Positions 1 to 8,276 of a DNA stretch of 64,000 nt are shown here, one piece after another. The stretch comes from Streptomyces fildesensis (GTDB taxonomy: Bacteria > Actinomycetota > Actinomycetes > Streptomycetales > Streptomycetaceae). The DNA is taken from positions 62,001 through 126,000 of the forward strand of contig NZ_JAAIKO010000009.1 in the NCBI RefSeq assembly GCF_016107395.1. The letters are read 5' to 3'. Positions within the stretch are counted from its first letter, which is position 1. Each line of letters begins with the position of its first letter. Position numbers and translations under genes: made by a program. The notes under the pieces were generated by a model. The model was given only the letters and a program-made list of their open reading frames with translations. It was not told the DNA's origin and did no database searches.

Positions 1-1
1 G

Positions 2-268
2 GCGCGCGGGGTGCACCTGGTGGCGGTGATGGACTGCTGCCACTCGGACAGCTCCACCCGGGCGGGCGGTGACGCGGCGGCGGGACCGGGGGACGGTTTG
101 CTGACGGCCCGCTGGCAGCCCGCCCGGACCACACCACCATCGGCCCACCTGCGGAGATCCGGCCCGCGGTCTCGGAGACCCGCCCCAGCCGGCGGCCGAT
201 CAGCCCGGCTCCGTAGACCGCCAGGGGCGTGGCCGCCGCGAGCGCGATCAGCGAGGCAACCACCATGA
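2..268 (+). pseudogene. Fragment of a caspase-like (peptidase C14) gene, cut at both ends
   Basis: The frame opening at base 2 reads ARGVHLVAVMDCCHSDSSTR, which carries the DCCHS motif around the catalytic cysteine of caspase-like (metacaspase-type) peptidases. The upstream part lies outside the window. Family-like sequence stops within about 40 codons. After about base 120 the frame is only the antisense of the opposite histidine-kinase gene, until a stop at 266-268. The usual residue after DCCHS is G, and here it is D. The gene therefore looks truncated right after its active site, at a rearrangement junction. The motif is clear, but how much gene lies to the left is unknown. Confidence 0.6.
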
Positions 269-701
269 CCACGTCGAGCCGGAACAGTTCGTGGCGCTCC
301 GTGCTCATGTTGACCTGCAGGGCCAGCACCGGGCTGCCCGGGCCGTCGACTCGCTGGGCGGCCCAAACGCTGGGTCCCACATTGCCGTGGACGCTCCCGT
401 CGTAGGCCGTGTGCCGGTCACCGTCGGCCGGGTTCCGTAGCGTGTAGGGCAGTTCGGCCGGATCGAGCTCGGCACCGTCGGTGAGAGTTCCGGTACGCCG
501 GTAGGTGTCCACGGCCGAGTACACACCGTTGGAGGCCCGCATTTCGGCTCTGCCCAGAATGTCCTGCGCGGTCCATGCGTGCACCAGCAGGCCTACCGCG
601 GCCGCGACCAGGCAGGCCGTGGCCGCGGCCAGTGCGGTGATCTTCCAGCGCAGGGGCACGCGGGCCGGACGCAGGCGGTGGAACGGGTGCACCGGCCTCA
701 A
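140..701 (-). pseudogene. Sensor histidine kinase, N-terminal half only
   Basis: Starts at TTG 701 or GTG 692, overlapping the stop of the response-regulator gene, the usual order for a two-component operon. Visible parts are a basic N-terminus, a first membrane segment (ITALAAATACLVAAAVGLLV), an extracytoplasmic sensor region of roughly 110 residues, a second membrane segment (DVVMVVASLIALAAATPLAV) and the first HAMP helix ending RVSETAGRISAG. At about base 145 the kinase-like sequence ends. The rest of HAMP and the His-phosphotransfer and ATPase domains are missing, and the opposite strand becomes caspase-like. It is presumably non-functional, leaving an orphan response regulator. Confidence 0.7.
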
Positions 702-1438
702 CGCCTGAGCTTGTAGCCGAAGCCGCGGACCGTCTCGATCCTGTCCCGGCCCAGCTTCCTGCGCAGCCGCTGCACGCACAGGTCCACGACCCGGCTGTCG
801 CCGTCCCAGCCGTACTCCCTCACGTTCCGGAGCAGGGTGTGCCGCTCCAGCACGATGCCCGGGTGGGCGGCGAACTCCAGCAGCAGCTTCAGTTCGGTCG
901 GAGTCAGCGCCACCGGGCTGCCGGCGACGAACACCTCCAGGCCGCCGGTGTCGATGGTCAGGTCGCCTAGGACCAGCAGTTCCCCCTCGGAGAGGAGCGG
1001 CTCGTCGCCCGCGGCCTGCCCGGGTGCCGGGGCGGGCGGGTAGGTCGCCCGGCGCAGCAGCGAACGGATGCGTGCCACGAGCACGCCGGTCTCCACGGGT
1101 TTGACCACGTAGTCGTCCGCCCCGGCCTCCAGACCGGCGACGACGTCGAGCCCGTCGCCGCGGGCGGACATCATCAGAACCGGCACCAGGCTGGTCTCCC
1201 GGACCTTGCGGCACAGGCCGACGCCGTCCAGGCCGGGCAGCATCACATCCAGGATCAGCAGGTCGAAGCTGTCGTCGCGGAAGAGCTCCAGCCCCGTCAG
1301 CCCGTCGGCCGCGGCCTTCATCCGGTAGCCGTAGCGATCGAGGGCGACGGTGAAGGACCGGCGCATCAGGTCGTCGTCCTCCACCAGCAGCACGCGCGCA
1401 GGCCGCGGAGCGGCCGGGGCCGGGTTAGCGGGGGACAC
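698..1438 (-). CDS. OmpR/PhoB-family response regulator
   Basis: 246 aa. An N-terminal receiver domain (about residues 14-125) has the acidic pocket LLVEDDD, the phospho-acceptor aspartate in LLILDVMLPGLDGVG, the switch serine in VPVLMMSARG and the lysine in DDYVVKPVE. A C-terminal winged-helix domain (about 150-246) contains LTPTELKLLLEFAAHPG and RVVDLCVQRLRRKLG and ends GFGYKLRR. It resembles the CseB/MtrA type of actinobacterial regulators. Its partner kinase gene directly follows but is truncated, so this regulator may be orphaned. The 212 bases between it and the neprosin operon hold no gene I can see. Confidence 0.93.
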   Translation of the reverse strand: MSPANPAPAAPRPARVLLVEDDDLMRRSFTVALDRYGYRMKAAADGLTGLELFRDDSFDLLILDVMLPGLDGVGLCRKVRETSLVPVLMMSARGDGLDVVAGLEAGADDYVVKPVETGVLVARIRSLLRRATYPPAPAPGQAAGDEPLLSEGELLVLGDLTIDTGGLEVFVAGSPVALTPTELKLLLEFAAHPGIVLERHTLLRNVREYGWDGDSRVVDLCVQRLRRKLGRDRIETVRGFGYKLRR

Positions 1439-1651
1439 GGGCAGCTGGCTCCTGTTCGGACGACGGGTGGCAGAGGTCCCGGGTGGGCTGACGCGGCCGG
1501 CGACCTGGAAGGAACGATATGTCAGGCCCTCCGTGCCTCCTCTTCGCCACGGCCCGGCGCATCGGTTCGATGGACAACGAAGCGCTCGCTGATACCGGCC
1601 CGATACAAACCCGCCACGTCGGCGCGTCGCTTGACGACCGACGCCGTGACG

Positions 1652-2902
1652 TCAGCAGTTCCCGCCCGGGCCGCCGAAGAACAGGTAGGTGCCCCAGTCG
1701 TACGACACCGAGTTGTTGGTGATCTGGAGTGAGTAGCACGTTCCGGTGACCGAGCCCGCTTGCGCAAGGTTCGGGTACACCGCGCCGCCGCCCACCGGGA
1801 AGACCGTCGCTGTCCGTTGGTACGCGGCTTGGCCGAAGCCCGCCGTGGCGTGTTGGCCGGAGCCCATCGGGGGCCATGTGCTGACCGCGGACCCGACCTC
1901 ACCACCGAATCGGGCCCGGGTGGCCTTGGTGGTCAGCGGTCCGTTGTTGAACCAGGACACCGGGAAGCAGCCGATCGGATGGTCGTCGAAGTAGAACCAC
2001 CACGCGTTGTCGGTGAGGAAGAAGCCCATCCGGTGCTCGACCTGGGATCCGCCGCTCTGGGAAACGAACAACGGGCTTCCCGGATTCACGTACGGGTTGG
2101 TAACGGGACGGAACACACCGTCGTCCAGGTTGTAGACGCGATCGCCGTCCTCGTAGTTGTCCCGGTTCGCGAAGACGAAGAGGTGCGGTCTGGCGTCGTG
2201 ATACCGCGCGATGTCGACATGCCATCCGCATTCGACGGTTTGCAGGAGGGTGCCGTCGTGCCCTGCGAGGTACCACTGCTGGCTGAAGGTCGACTGAAAG
2301 GAGGGCGCGGCGAACGGGCTCCACACATTGACCCTGCTCGACCCGCCCAGACAGTCGATGTCCAGTTCCCCGGTCGCGTATCTCTTGTTCGGAAGCAGGG
2401 CCACCGGTGACTCGGCGGCGGGCGCTGCGAGGCCGAACGGCTTCTCTTTCGCCGAGAAGGCCGCCAGATTCGGGAAGCGGCACAGCCCCGACAAGGTGGT
2501 GCGGTACAGGGGCGTGGTGTCGGCAGGAGAGGTCCGGGCAGGCGCCGGGTTCTGCGGCCCTGGGCGCACGGTCTCCTGCGACCTGGGGTCCGGCGGGGTC
2601 GGCTCGTCGGGTTCGGGAACCTGCGGCGGGCCGTCGGCCGGGGCGACGGCGAGACCGCCCCAGCGCCGCGCGGCAGGATGCGTGTCCGCGACGATGTGGT
2701 CGATGACCTGTCCGTCGGTCTCGACGGAGCTCTCGACGGCTTTCACACCCCGGTACAGCTCCAGCACATACGCCTGCATCTCCTCGAAGGCGGCCGAGCT
2801 TTCCACTCCGGACCCGGGCAGTCGGCGGAAGTCTTCGTACCGGGTCGAAGCCACGGATTCGAGGAACCGGTCGAACGGTTGCGGGGAGATGTGAGCGGTC
2901 AC
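1652..2902 (-). CDS. Neprosin-family (DUF239) protein, putative glutamic peptidase
   Basis: 416 aa from a GTG start with a GAGGGGG ribosome site at 2909-2915. The N-terminal 130 residues are acidic and Pro-rich. A central motif LYRTTLSGLCRFPNL resembles the region joining the neprosin propeptide and catalytic domain. The C-terminal half is a neprosin domain: TVECGWHVD, HLFVFANRDNYEDG, YNLDD, MGFFLTDNAWWFYFDD, RFGGEV, MGSG and YLFFGGPGG. The glutamates in VECGW and FGGEV match the two catalytic glutamates reported for plant neprosin, so activity is plausible. No signal peptide or membrane segment is visible, unlike plant members. It is the last gene of a three-gene operon. Confidence 0.8.
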   Translation of the reverse strand: MTAHISPQPFDRFLESVASTRYEDFRRLPGSGVESSAAFEEMQAYVLELYRGVKAVESSVETDGQVIDHIVADTHPAARRWGGLAVAPADGPPQVPEPDEPTPPDPRSQETVRPGPQNPAPARTSPADTTPLYRTTLSGLCRFPNLAAFSAKEKPFGLAAPAAESPVALLPNKRYATGELDIDCLGGSSRVNVWSPFAAPSFQSTFSQQWYLAGHDGTLLQTVECGWHVDIARYHDARPHLFVFANRDNYEDGDRVYNLDDGVFRPVTNPYVNPGSPLFVSQSGGSQVEHRMGFFLTDNAWWFYFDDHPIGCFPVSWFNNGPLTTKATRARFGGEVGSAVSTWPPMGSGQHATAGFGQAAYQRTATVFPVGGGAVYPNLAQAGSVTGTCYSLQITNNSVSYDWGTYLFFGGPGGNC

Positions 2903-2949
2903 GGGAAGACCCCCTCGGACGGAGGAAAGCGGTGGCCCGGCTGGCCCGG

Positions 2950-3216
2950 CTAGTAAGTGGCCGGATCGTCGGGGTTGCGGATCGGTGGCTCGTCGGTGAT
3001 GACACGTTTGCCCGCCAGTGGGTGGTCACCGCGGCTGCGCCGCCGGGGGAGATAGCCGTCCGGGCAGAGTTTCGGCTCCTGGGCGTCGGCGGGCACGGGT
3101 GCTTCCGGGGGTTCCGCGAGGTCACCCGCATCGTCGATCCGGACGCATTCGACATCGGGATCGACCTCGGAGGGAATGATGTCGGGACGGTTGTCCTCGG
3201 TTGGCATGTCAGGCAA
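2950..3216 (-). CDS. 88-aa acidic protein between two neprosin-like genes
   Basis: Its ATG overlaps the end of the upstream neprosin-like gene by 8 bases, so it is very likely co-translated. The protein is hydrophilic, with an acidic first half, then PKLCPDGYLPRRRSRGDH and a Pro/Asp-rich tail ending DDPATY. The CPxGxxPxRR string resembles the CPxGTxPIRR signature that closes the propeptide of plant neprosins. I infer that it might be a detached propeptide or inhibitor-like partner. There is no direct support for that role and I do not recognise the family. No signal peptide or membrane segment is seen. Confidence 0.65.
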   Translation of the reverse strand: MPDMPTEDNRPDIIPSEVDPDVECVRIDDAGDLAEPPEAPVPADAQEPKLCPDGYLPRRRSRGDHPLAGKRVITDEPPIRNPDDPATY

Positions 3217-4435
3217 CTCCGCCCGGTCCGCCCCAGTAGAAATACGATCCCCAGGTGGACGCTCCGCTGAAGTCCGCCGCGATCTGGTAGGCGTTCGGAT
3301 TGGTTACCGAGGGGTACCCCTGCATCGCGGCCATCGTGCCCACCGCATCGGTCTGATAGGCCAGATTGCGCATGTAGGCCGCGTGCTGCCACCCCTCGAA
3401 GGGGAAGTGACCGCTGCCCATCCATGTGGCCGTGGGTTCCGGGTGGTTGGCCACGTCGTCGACTATCTCACCACCCCAGTCCACCGTCGCCGCCTGGTCG
3501 CGCAGCCCGCCGGAGTTGAACAGGCCGTTGGGGTAGTAGCCCATCCATTCGTTGCCCACCCGGACCCACCAGTTGCCCAGCGAGAGAGTGACCTTCAAGG
3601 AGAGCTCGTACTGATCCCCGCCCAGAATGCTCTCGGCGAGCCGCATGCCCGGATAGGCCACCGACGACCGCTGCACCCAGCCGGTCACATCGGTGTTGTA
3701 GCCGCCGAGATCATTGCCGCCCTGGGTGTAGCCGTTGGTCGTGAAGAAGATGAACAGATGCGGGTTCCAGTCGTTGTAGAGGTCGAAGTAGGTCTGCGCG
3801 CCCACCTCGACGGTCTGCAGTCCGGCTCCGCCGCCGCGCACCACCCACAGCTGCCCCAGGGAGAACTCGTTCGACCACTGGACGTAGGGCCGCCACGTGT
3901 TGATGATCCCCTCGGTGCCGAAGTTCACCACCGACTGACTGGCATGGGCGTACTTGTGCACCGCGTCGGAGGCGCTGGGCGTGGCCGGGCCCGGATCGTC
4001 GGGCGGCGTGGATCGTTTGGCCCGGATCCCCTTCGCGAGGTAGTCCTGAAGGGTGCCGGCGGGGGAGACCCGGTCCAGGGGCTTGCGCAGGACCGGGACC
4101 GTTCCGGGCGGGCCCGGCTCGTTGCCGGGTGCTGCGAGCTCGAAAGGCGGGGACTGCGAAGGACGGTCGGCGTCGCGCACCAGCTCTGTGTGCTCCAGCG
4201 CGGGTGGCTCGGCCAGGGCGCCGGCTGCCTGGGATTCCGCGGGAATCCAGTCGAGCTCCTGACCGGAGGCCGTCGTCGTACGGGCGATGACGTCGCGGCG
4301 CGCGTACAGGTCCTTGAAGTGCTGCCGGATCTCATCGAGCCGCTCGGCTGCTTCGCGGTCCAGATCCCGGCCGGATCTCGGCTGCTGCGGCGATTCCGGC
4401 GCCTCGGGGTTCCGCTGGACTCTTCCTGTTTCCAT
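3209..4435 (-). CDS. Neprosin-family (DUF239) protein, putative glutamic peptidase
   Basis: 408 aa from ATG 4435, chosen for the GGAAGG ribosome site at 4443-4449. An in-frame ATG at 4477 has no site. A charged, probably coiled N-terminus (LDEIRQHFKDLYARRD) is followed by PPGTVPVLRKPLDRV, like the end of the neprosin propeptide. The catalytic domain contains TVEVGAQ, HLFIFFTTNGYTQ, SLGNWWVRVGNEWMGYYP, VDWGGEI, MGSGHFPF and YFYWGGPGG. Both glutamates expected for catalysis (TVEVG and WGGE) are present. It is the first gene of the operon and shows low identity to its paralogue at 1652-2902, so the pair is not a recent duplication. No secretion signal is seen. Confidence 0.8.
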   Translation of the reverse strand: METGRVQRNPEAPESPQQPRSGRDLDREAAERLDEIRQHFKDLYARRDVIARTTTASGQELDWIPAESQAAGALAEPPALEHTELVRDADRPSQSPPFELAAPGNEPGPPGTVPVLRKPLDRVSPAGTLQDYLAKGIRAKRSTPPDDPGPATPSASDAVHKYAHASQSVVNFGTEGIINTWRPYVQWSNEFSLGQLWVVRGGGAGLQTVEVGAQTYFDLYNDWNPHLFIFFTTNGYTQGGNDLGGYNTDVTGWVQRSSVAYPGMRLAESILGGDQYELSLKVTLSLGNWWVRVGNEWMGYYPNGLFNSGGLRDQAATVDWGGEIVDDVANHPEPTATWMGSGHFPFEGWQHAAYMRNLAYQTDAVGTMAAMQGYPSVTNPNAYQIAADFSGASTWGSYFYWGGPGGVA

Positions 4436-4449
4436 CGTGCTCACCTTCC

Positions 4450-4465
4450 ACCCGCGCTCGCGGGT
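4450..4465. repeat. Short hairpin upstream of the neprosin operon
   Basis: ACCCGCG and CGCGGGT flank a 2-base centre just upstream of the ribosome site of the first neprosin-like gene. It could be a leader hairpin or an operator. The rest of 4466-4749 (about 280 bases) shows no gene and no clear promoter. Confidence 0.45.
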
Positions 4466-4749
4466 CAGGTCAGGCAATCGACGACCGCGGCAACGATGAC
4501 TCCGGCCGCGTCGGCCCCTGTACGAGCCCGGCTCCGAGCGCCCATGCGTCGACGGTCTGCTGCGTCGTGATCACCTGTTGCGGTGGCGCACGGTAGGGCA
4601 CTCACCAGCGCATCACGACGCTTGGGGGCGCGCCAACAGATAGGGCCATTCGGGTGGTCCTGGCGTGGATCAGGGTTGTTTCCGACGCTGCGTTGCCCGG
4701 TCAGGCGCGGGTCGCTGCGATCGGGCCCACGAGGCGTGAGTCCTGGACC

Positions 4750-4965
4750 TCAACGCCGCGCGTGGCGGATCTTCAACCGTCCGAAGCCCATGGTCCCCGA
4801 GATCCGGATCCTTGGCCCACCGGGGCGGGGGGAGTGCTGCGGGGCTTTGTAGCGCGAGTCCTTCCACCCGGTGTGCAGATCCTCGACGTCGGCGATCGCG
4901 TCGCGAGGCACCGTGATCTGGGCTCTGCCGGTGCCGAGTCGCAGCTCGATGTCGACCGCCGGATG
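4750..4965 (-). pseudogene. C-terminal remnant of a conserved actinobacterial envelope-response-like protein
   Basis: The frame reads IELRLGTGRAQITVPRDA, then DVEDLHTGWKDSRYKAP, then PRIRISGTMGFGRLKIRHARR and a stop. This looks like the C-terminal beta-rich domain of small actinobacterial proteins related to the YvqF/LiaF C-terminus. No start codon, helix-rich N-terminus or membrane part precedes it. Upstream it runs directly into the tail of the lysR pseudogene (stop at 5016). I read it as the tail of a gene whose 5' part was deleted. The family assignment is from memory and tentative. Confidence 0.5.
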
Positions 4966-5015
4966 CTCGAGGACCGCCCGTGGCCGGCGTCGGCCAACCC
5001 GGCAGACCTGTGCGG

Positions 5016-5934
5016 TCACGGCACCCGCACCGGGATCAACCCGGCCTGGTCGGCCGACTCCCGCAAGGCCTGGACGACGGCGGAGGCGACGGGATCGGGT
5101 CCCGAGCGGCGGAACAGCGCGGTGATCCTGCGGTGGCCGACGACCGGAACGGCGGGCACCGCGACCGGCGCCGGCGGTGTCGAGCCGAGCGCCAAAGTGG
5201 GCACGACGGCCGCTCCCGCACCGGCTGCCACCATGGCCAGAACGGTGGGGAACTCTCGGCACGTGTGGTCGCGGCGGGCGGTGAAGCCGTTGTCGGCGCA
5301 GATCCGCAGCAGCGCCCGGCCGCAGGCGGTGTCGTCAGGGCTGGCGACCCAGGGGCGGCCGGCCAGGTCCCGGATCGAGGCCGGCCGCGGCCAGCCGACG
5401 GGCGTGACCACGCGGTACTCGTCGTCGGCCACCGGGGGAGGAGGCCAGATCGTGCCCGTCGGAGGACGCGACACCGTCGCCGTCGTGCTCGGTGACGACC
5501 ATGTCGCAACCGCCGGTGCGCAGTTCGCGGAGGGCCGCGGCGCCCTCCAGCTCGACCACCCGTGGCTCCAGCTCGGGATACGCCTCCACGATCGCGCGCA
5601 GCGCCGGCGCCACCAGGTGGCAGATCGCGGTGGAGAACGCGGCGATCGTGACGGGCCCGGCCACCCGGCCGCTGAGTTCCGTCAGCTCGCGTCGCGCCTC
5701 GGCCAGCTCCTGTTCGATGCGTTCCGCGCGGGCGGCGAGCAGGTGTCCTGCGGGAGTGAGCCCGACTCTGCGGCGGGAGCGGTCCACCAGCGGCAGCCCC
5801 ACCTCCCGCTCCAGCTGGGCGAGCTGCTGGGAGACGGCGGACGGGGACAGATGCAGGAGCTGGGCCGCGTCCATGACGCCCCCGCGCAGAGCGACCGCGC
5901 GTAGGACGCGAAGCCGCCGGGGGTCGAGTTCCAT
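5016..5934 (-). pseudogene. LysR-family transcriptional regulator, frameshifted
   Basis: Frame one (from ATG 5934) gives a normal LysR N-terminus: MELDPRRLRVLRAVALRGG, a helix-turn-helix with LSPSAVSQQLAQLEREVG, then the first effector subdomain to DMVVTEHDGDGV. Near 5475-5485 the family sequence jumps to another frame, SRPPTGTIWPPPPVADDEYRV, and continues to GLIPVRVP and a stop at 5016. Together the frames give about 305 residues, the usual LysR length. One indel therefore separates two good halves. It could be a real mutation or a sequencing error. Divergent orientation to the cyclase-family gene suggests that gene was its target. Confidence 0.75.
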
Positions 5935-6004
5935 AAGCAGAACTGTAGTGGCACTTCAGAAAATCGTGATTGAAATAAAGCAGGGCTTCACTGATCATCG
6001 GAGC

Positions 6005-6919
6005 ATGGAAACCAGTGAGGAATGGCGTGTGCAGTTCGACGCCGATGTCGTCTTCGCCAACGGCGGAGGCCTGCAGACCCAGGGGTTCCGGCTGGACGTG
6101 CCGGGTCCGGACCTCAGTGACCAGGAGGTCGGGGAGCTGCTCGTGCGCCACCTCGGCCTGCTCATGGTCGGCGAGGTGCGGATCAGCGAGCGGCAGCTGC
6201 TGCGCGAACCCCACAAGGGATCGCGCGGCACCGAGGGGAGCGCTCGTTCCGGGGGACGGACCGTGGACCTGAGCCATCCGATCCGTCAGGGCATGGTGAC
6301 CCTTCCGGGGGTGCCAGGACCCGAGATCGGCGAGCACCTGTCCCGGGAGGCCTCTCGCGGCACCTATGCGCCGGGTACCGAGTTCTCCATCGGACACATC
6401 GCGATGGTGGCCAACACGGGTACGTACGTCGACGCCCCCTTCCACCGCTTTGCTGAGGGGGACGACCTCGCCGCGCTGCCGCTGGAGCGGCTGACCGACC
6501 TGGACGGCGTGGTGATCCGCGTGACGGGCACCGAAGGGCCCGCGGTCGACCGGGCGCTCCTGCTGCCGCACGAGGTGACCGGAAAGGCCGTGCTGATCCA
6601 CACCGGCTGGGACCGGCACTGGAGCACCGAGCAGTACGGCGTCGGTCACCCCTTCCTGACCGCCGAAGCGGCGGCCTGGCTCGCCGACCAGCGGCCGGCC
6701 CTCGTGGGGATCGACTCACTCAACATCGACAGCACGACGGACGGGACCCGGCCCGCCCACACCCTGCTGCTCGCGGCGGGCATCCCCGTGGTCGAGCACC
6801 TGCGGGGGCTGGAGCAGCTGCCGCCCCACGGTTTCCGCTTCACCGCCGCACCGCCGGCGGTCGAGGGCCTGGGCACCTTCCCCGTACGGGCCTTCGCGCT
6901 CGTGGACCAGGACCGGTAG
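6005..6919 (+). CDS. Cyclase-family (putative metal-dependent hydrolase) protein with an extra N-terminal domain
   Basis: 304 aa from ATG 6005. Residues about 1-75 form a separate unit (WRVQFDADVVFANGGGLQTQ, then DVPGPDLSDQEVGELLVRHLG) that ends KGSRG. Residues about 85-304 are a cyclase/kynurenine-formamidase-like domain starting TVDLSHPIRQGMVTLPG. The metal-site motif reads GTYVDAPFHRFAEG (HxGTHxDxPxH in the family), so the first His is replaced by Y. Further on are VLIHTGWDRHW and GIDSLNID. The cyclase module alone is about 220 aa, so this appears to be a fusion with a small partner domain. The adjacent lysR gene is divergent. Confidence 0.75.
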   Translation: METSEEWRVQFDADVVFANGGGLQTQGFRLDVPGPDLSDQEVGELLVRHLGLLMVGEVRISERQLLREPHKGSRGTEGSARSGGRTVDLSHPIRQGMVTLPGVPGPEIGEHLSREASRGTYAPGTEFSIGHIAMVANTGTYVDAPFHRFAEGDDLAALPLERLTDLDGVVIRVTGTEGPAVDRALLLPHEVTGKAVLIHTGWDRHWSTEQYGVGHPFLTAEAAAWLADQRPALVGIDSLNIDSTTDGTRPAHTLLLAAGIPVVEHLRGLEQLPPHGFRFTAAPPAVEGLGTFPVRAFALVDQDR

Positions 6920-6923
6920 TTCG

Positions 6924-7178
6924 GTGGAGATGTTCCTGGCGGCCATCGGCTGGGCGGGAGCGGCCTTCCTGCTGGCGGCCTACGCCCTGGTCTCGGCCGA
7001 ACGGATCAGTGCCGGCGGCGTCGCCTTCCAGCTGCTCAACCTGTTCGGCGCCGCCGCCCTGACCGCCAACTCCGCGTACCACCGGGCGTGGCCCTCAGCG
7101 GTCCTCAACCTGATCTGGATCGTCATCGGCACGGCCGCGATCACGACACACGCCCGCGCTCACGCCCAATTGCGGTAG
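6924..7178 (+). CDS. CBU_0592-family small membrane protein
   Basis: 84 aa from GTG 6924, with an in-frame ATG two codons later. It starts 4 bases after the cyclase-family gene, so it is probably in the same operon. Three hydrophobic segments are visible: MFLAAIGWAGAAFLLAAYALV, FQLLNLFGAAALTANSAY and PSAVLNLIWIVIGTAAI. The length and LLNLFGAxxL core match the CBU_0592 integral-membrane family. Its function is unknown. Confidence 0.8.
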   Translation: MEMFLAAIGWAGAAFLLAAYALVSAERISAGGVAFQLLNLFGAAALTANSAYHRAWPSAVLNLIWIVIGTAAITTHARAHAQLR

Positions 7179-7213
7179 GGGGCAGCCCGGTTGCCGGGAC
7201 ACCGGTGGCGTCC

Positions 7214-7340
7214 TCAACTCATCAGCTCCGGCGCGAAGTAGTCACGCAGTCGGGCGATCTTCCCGTCCCGGATGCGGAAGATCTGCACGAGCGGGACCGG
7301 CTCGGGGAAACTGATTTCCGCCAACGATCGGACGGTCGTG
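7214..7340 (-). pseudogene. C-terminal tail of a SnoaL/NTF2-like protein
   Basis: About 40 codons read TVRSLAEISFPEPVPLVQIF followed by RIRDGKIARLRDYFAPELMS and a stop at 7214-7216. The xFRIRDGKIxxxxDYF pattern is typical of the last strands of SnoaL/NTF2-like folds. No start or N-terminal two-thirds is present. The piece lies just past the terminator hairpin of the sigma-factor operon. It is a fragment left by a deletion and probably not expressed as a useful protein. Confidence 0.5.
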
Positions 7341-7350
7341 CGGATGCCGC

Positions 7351-7382
7351 GTGGCGTTCCGGCCGACCGCCCGGAACGCCAC
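7351..7382 (-). terminator. Hairpin terminator downstream of the ECF41 sigma operon
   Basis: Perfect 12-bp arms GTGGCGTTCCGG and CCGGAACGCCAC surround an 8-base loop, 21 bases past the sigma-factor stop codon. There is no T-run, as usual for high-GC actinomycete terminators. Confidence 0.7.
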
Positions 7383-7403
7383 AGCGACAGAGCGGAAGCC
7401 GGC

Positions 7404-8276
7404 TTACCTGGAGAGTTCGGCCGGTTCGTCCAGCCGCGTCAGCTTCCGTTGGTTTCTCACCAGGTAGACCCGTGTGACCTGCCCGTTCTCCACCACGACG
7501 CTCAGCGTCGCCGCCAACTCGCCGTCGATCTCGATCCGGACCGCGGGCGCGCCGTTGAGCCATACGGCCGTTGTCCCGAGCGAGGCCACGTCCACCCGGT
7601 TCGCGCGCGCGAGCACCTGCGCCACCAGGTCGACCCCGTGGACCGGAGCCAGAGCGGCGGCCGCGAACCCGCCACCATCGGCGATGAGGACCACGTCCGG
7701 TGCCATGACCTCCACCAGCTCCTGCAACTTCCCGGTTCGCAACGCTGCCAGGAACCGTTCCACCACGGCCTGCTGTTCCGACCGGCTCACCTGCACCCGC
7801 GGCTGCCGGGCCGCCACATGCTCGCGGGCCCGCCGCGCGATCTGCCGCACCGTGGCCGCGGTCTTCCCCACGGCTTCGGCGATCTCGCCGTACGGGATGT
7901 CGAAGACCTCGCGGAGCACGAACACCGCCCGCTCCGTCGGTCCGAGCGTTTCCAGCACCGTCAGCATCGCGATCGACACGCTCTCCGCGAGTTCGATGTC
8001 CTCGGCGACATCGGGGCTGGTCAAGAGCGGTTCCGGTAGCCACTCACCGACGTACTCCTCGCGGCTGCGCGACAACGACCGCAGGCGGTTGAGCGCTTGA
8101 CGTGTGACGACCCGTACGAGGTAGGCCCGCGGGTCACGCACCTGCGAGCGGTCGACGTCGGCCCACCGCAGCCAGGACTCCTGCACCACGTCCTCCGCGT
8201 CGGCCGCCGACCCGAGCATCTCGTAGGCGACCGTGAACAGCAGGCTGCGATGGGCGACGAACGGGTCCTCGGTCAT
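7404..8276 (-). CDS. ECF41-type (SigJ-like) RNA polymerase sigma factor
   Basis: 290 aa. Sigma region 2 contains DAEDVVQESWLRW and region 4 contains PYGEIAEAVGKTAATVRQIA. A SnoaL-like C-terminal extension (about residues 170-290) replaces a separate anti-sigma factor. ECF41 landmarks are seen: WLPEPL in the linker and DGGG in the extension. The usual C-terminal NPDKL motif reads NQRKL here. In studied ECF41 members this extension both stimulates and restrains the sigma factor. The start overlaps the stop of the decarboxylase-like gene by 4 bases, the classic ECF41 operon. Confidence 0.92.
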   Translation of the reverse strand: MTEDPFVAHRSLLFTVAYEMLGSAADAEDVVQESWLRWADVDRSQVRDPRAYLVRVVTRQALNRLRSLSRSREEYVGEWLPEPLLTSPDVAEDIELAESVSIAMLTVLETLGPTERAVFVLREVFDIPYGEIAEAVGKTAATVRQIARRAREHVAARQPRVQVSRSEQQAVVERFLAALRTGKLQELVEVMAPDVVLIADGGGFAAAALAPVHGVDLVAQVLARANRVDVASLGTTAVWLNGAPAVRIEIDGELAATLSVVVENGQVTRVYLVRNQRKLTRLDEPAELSR

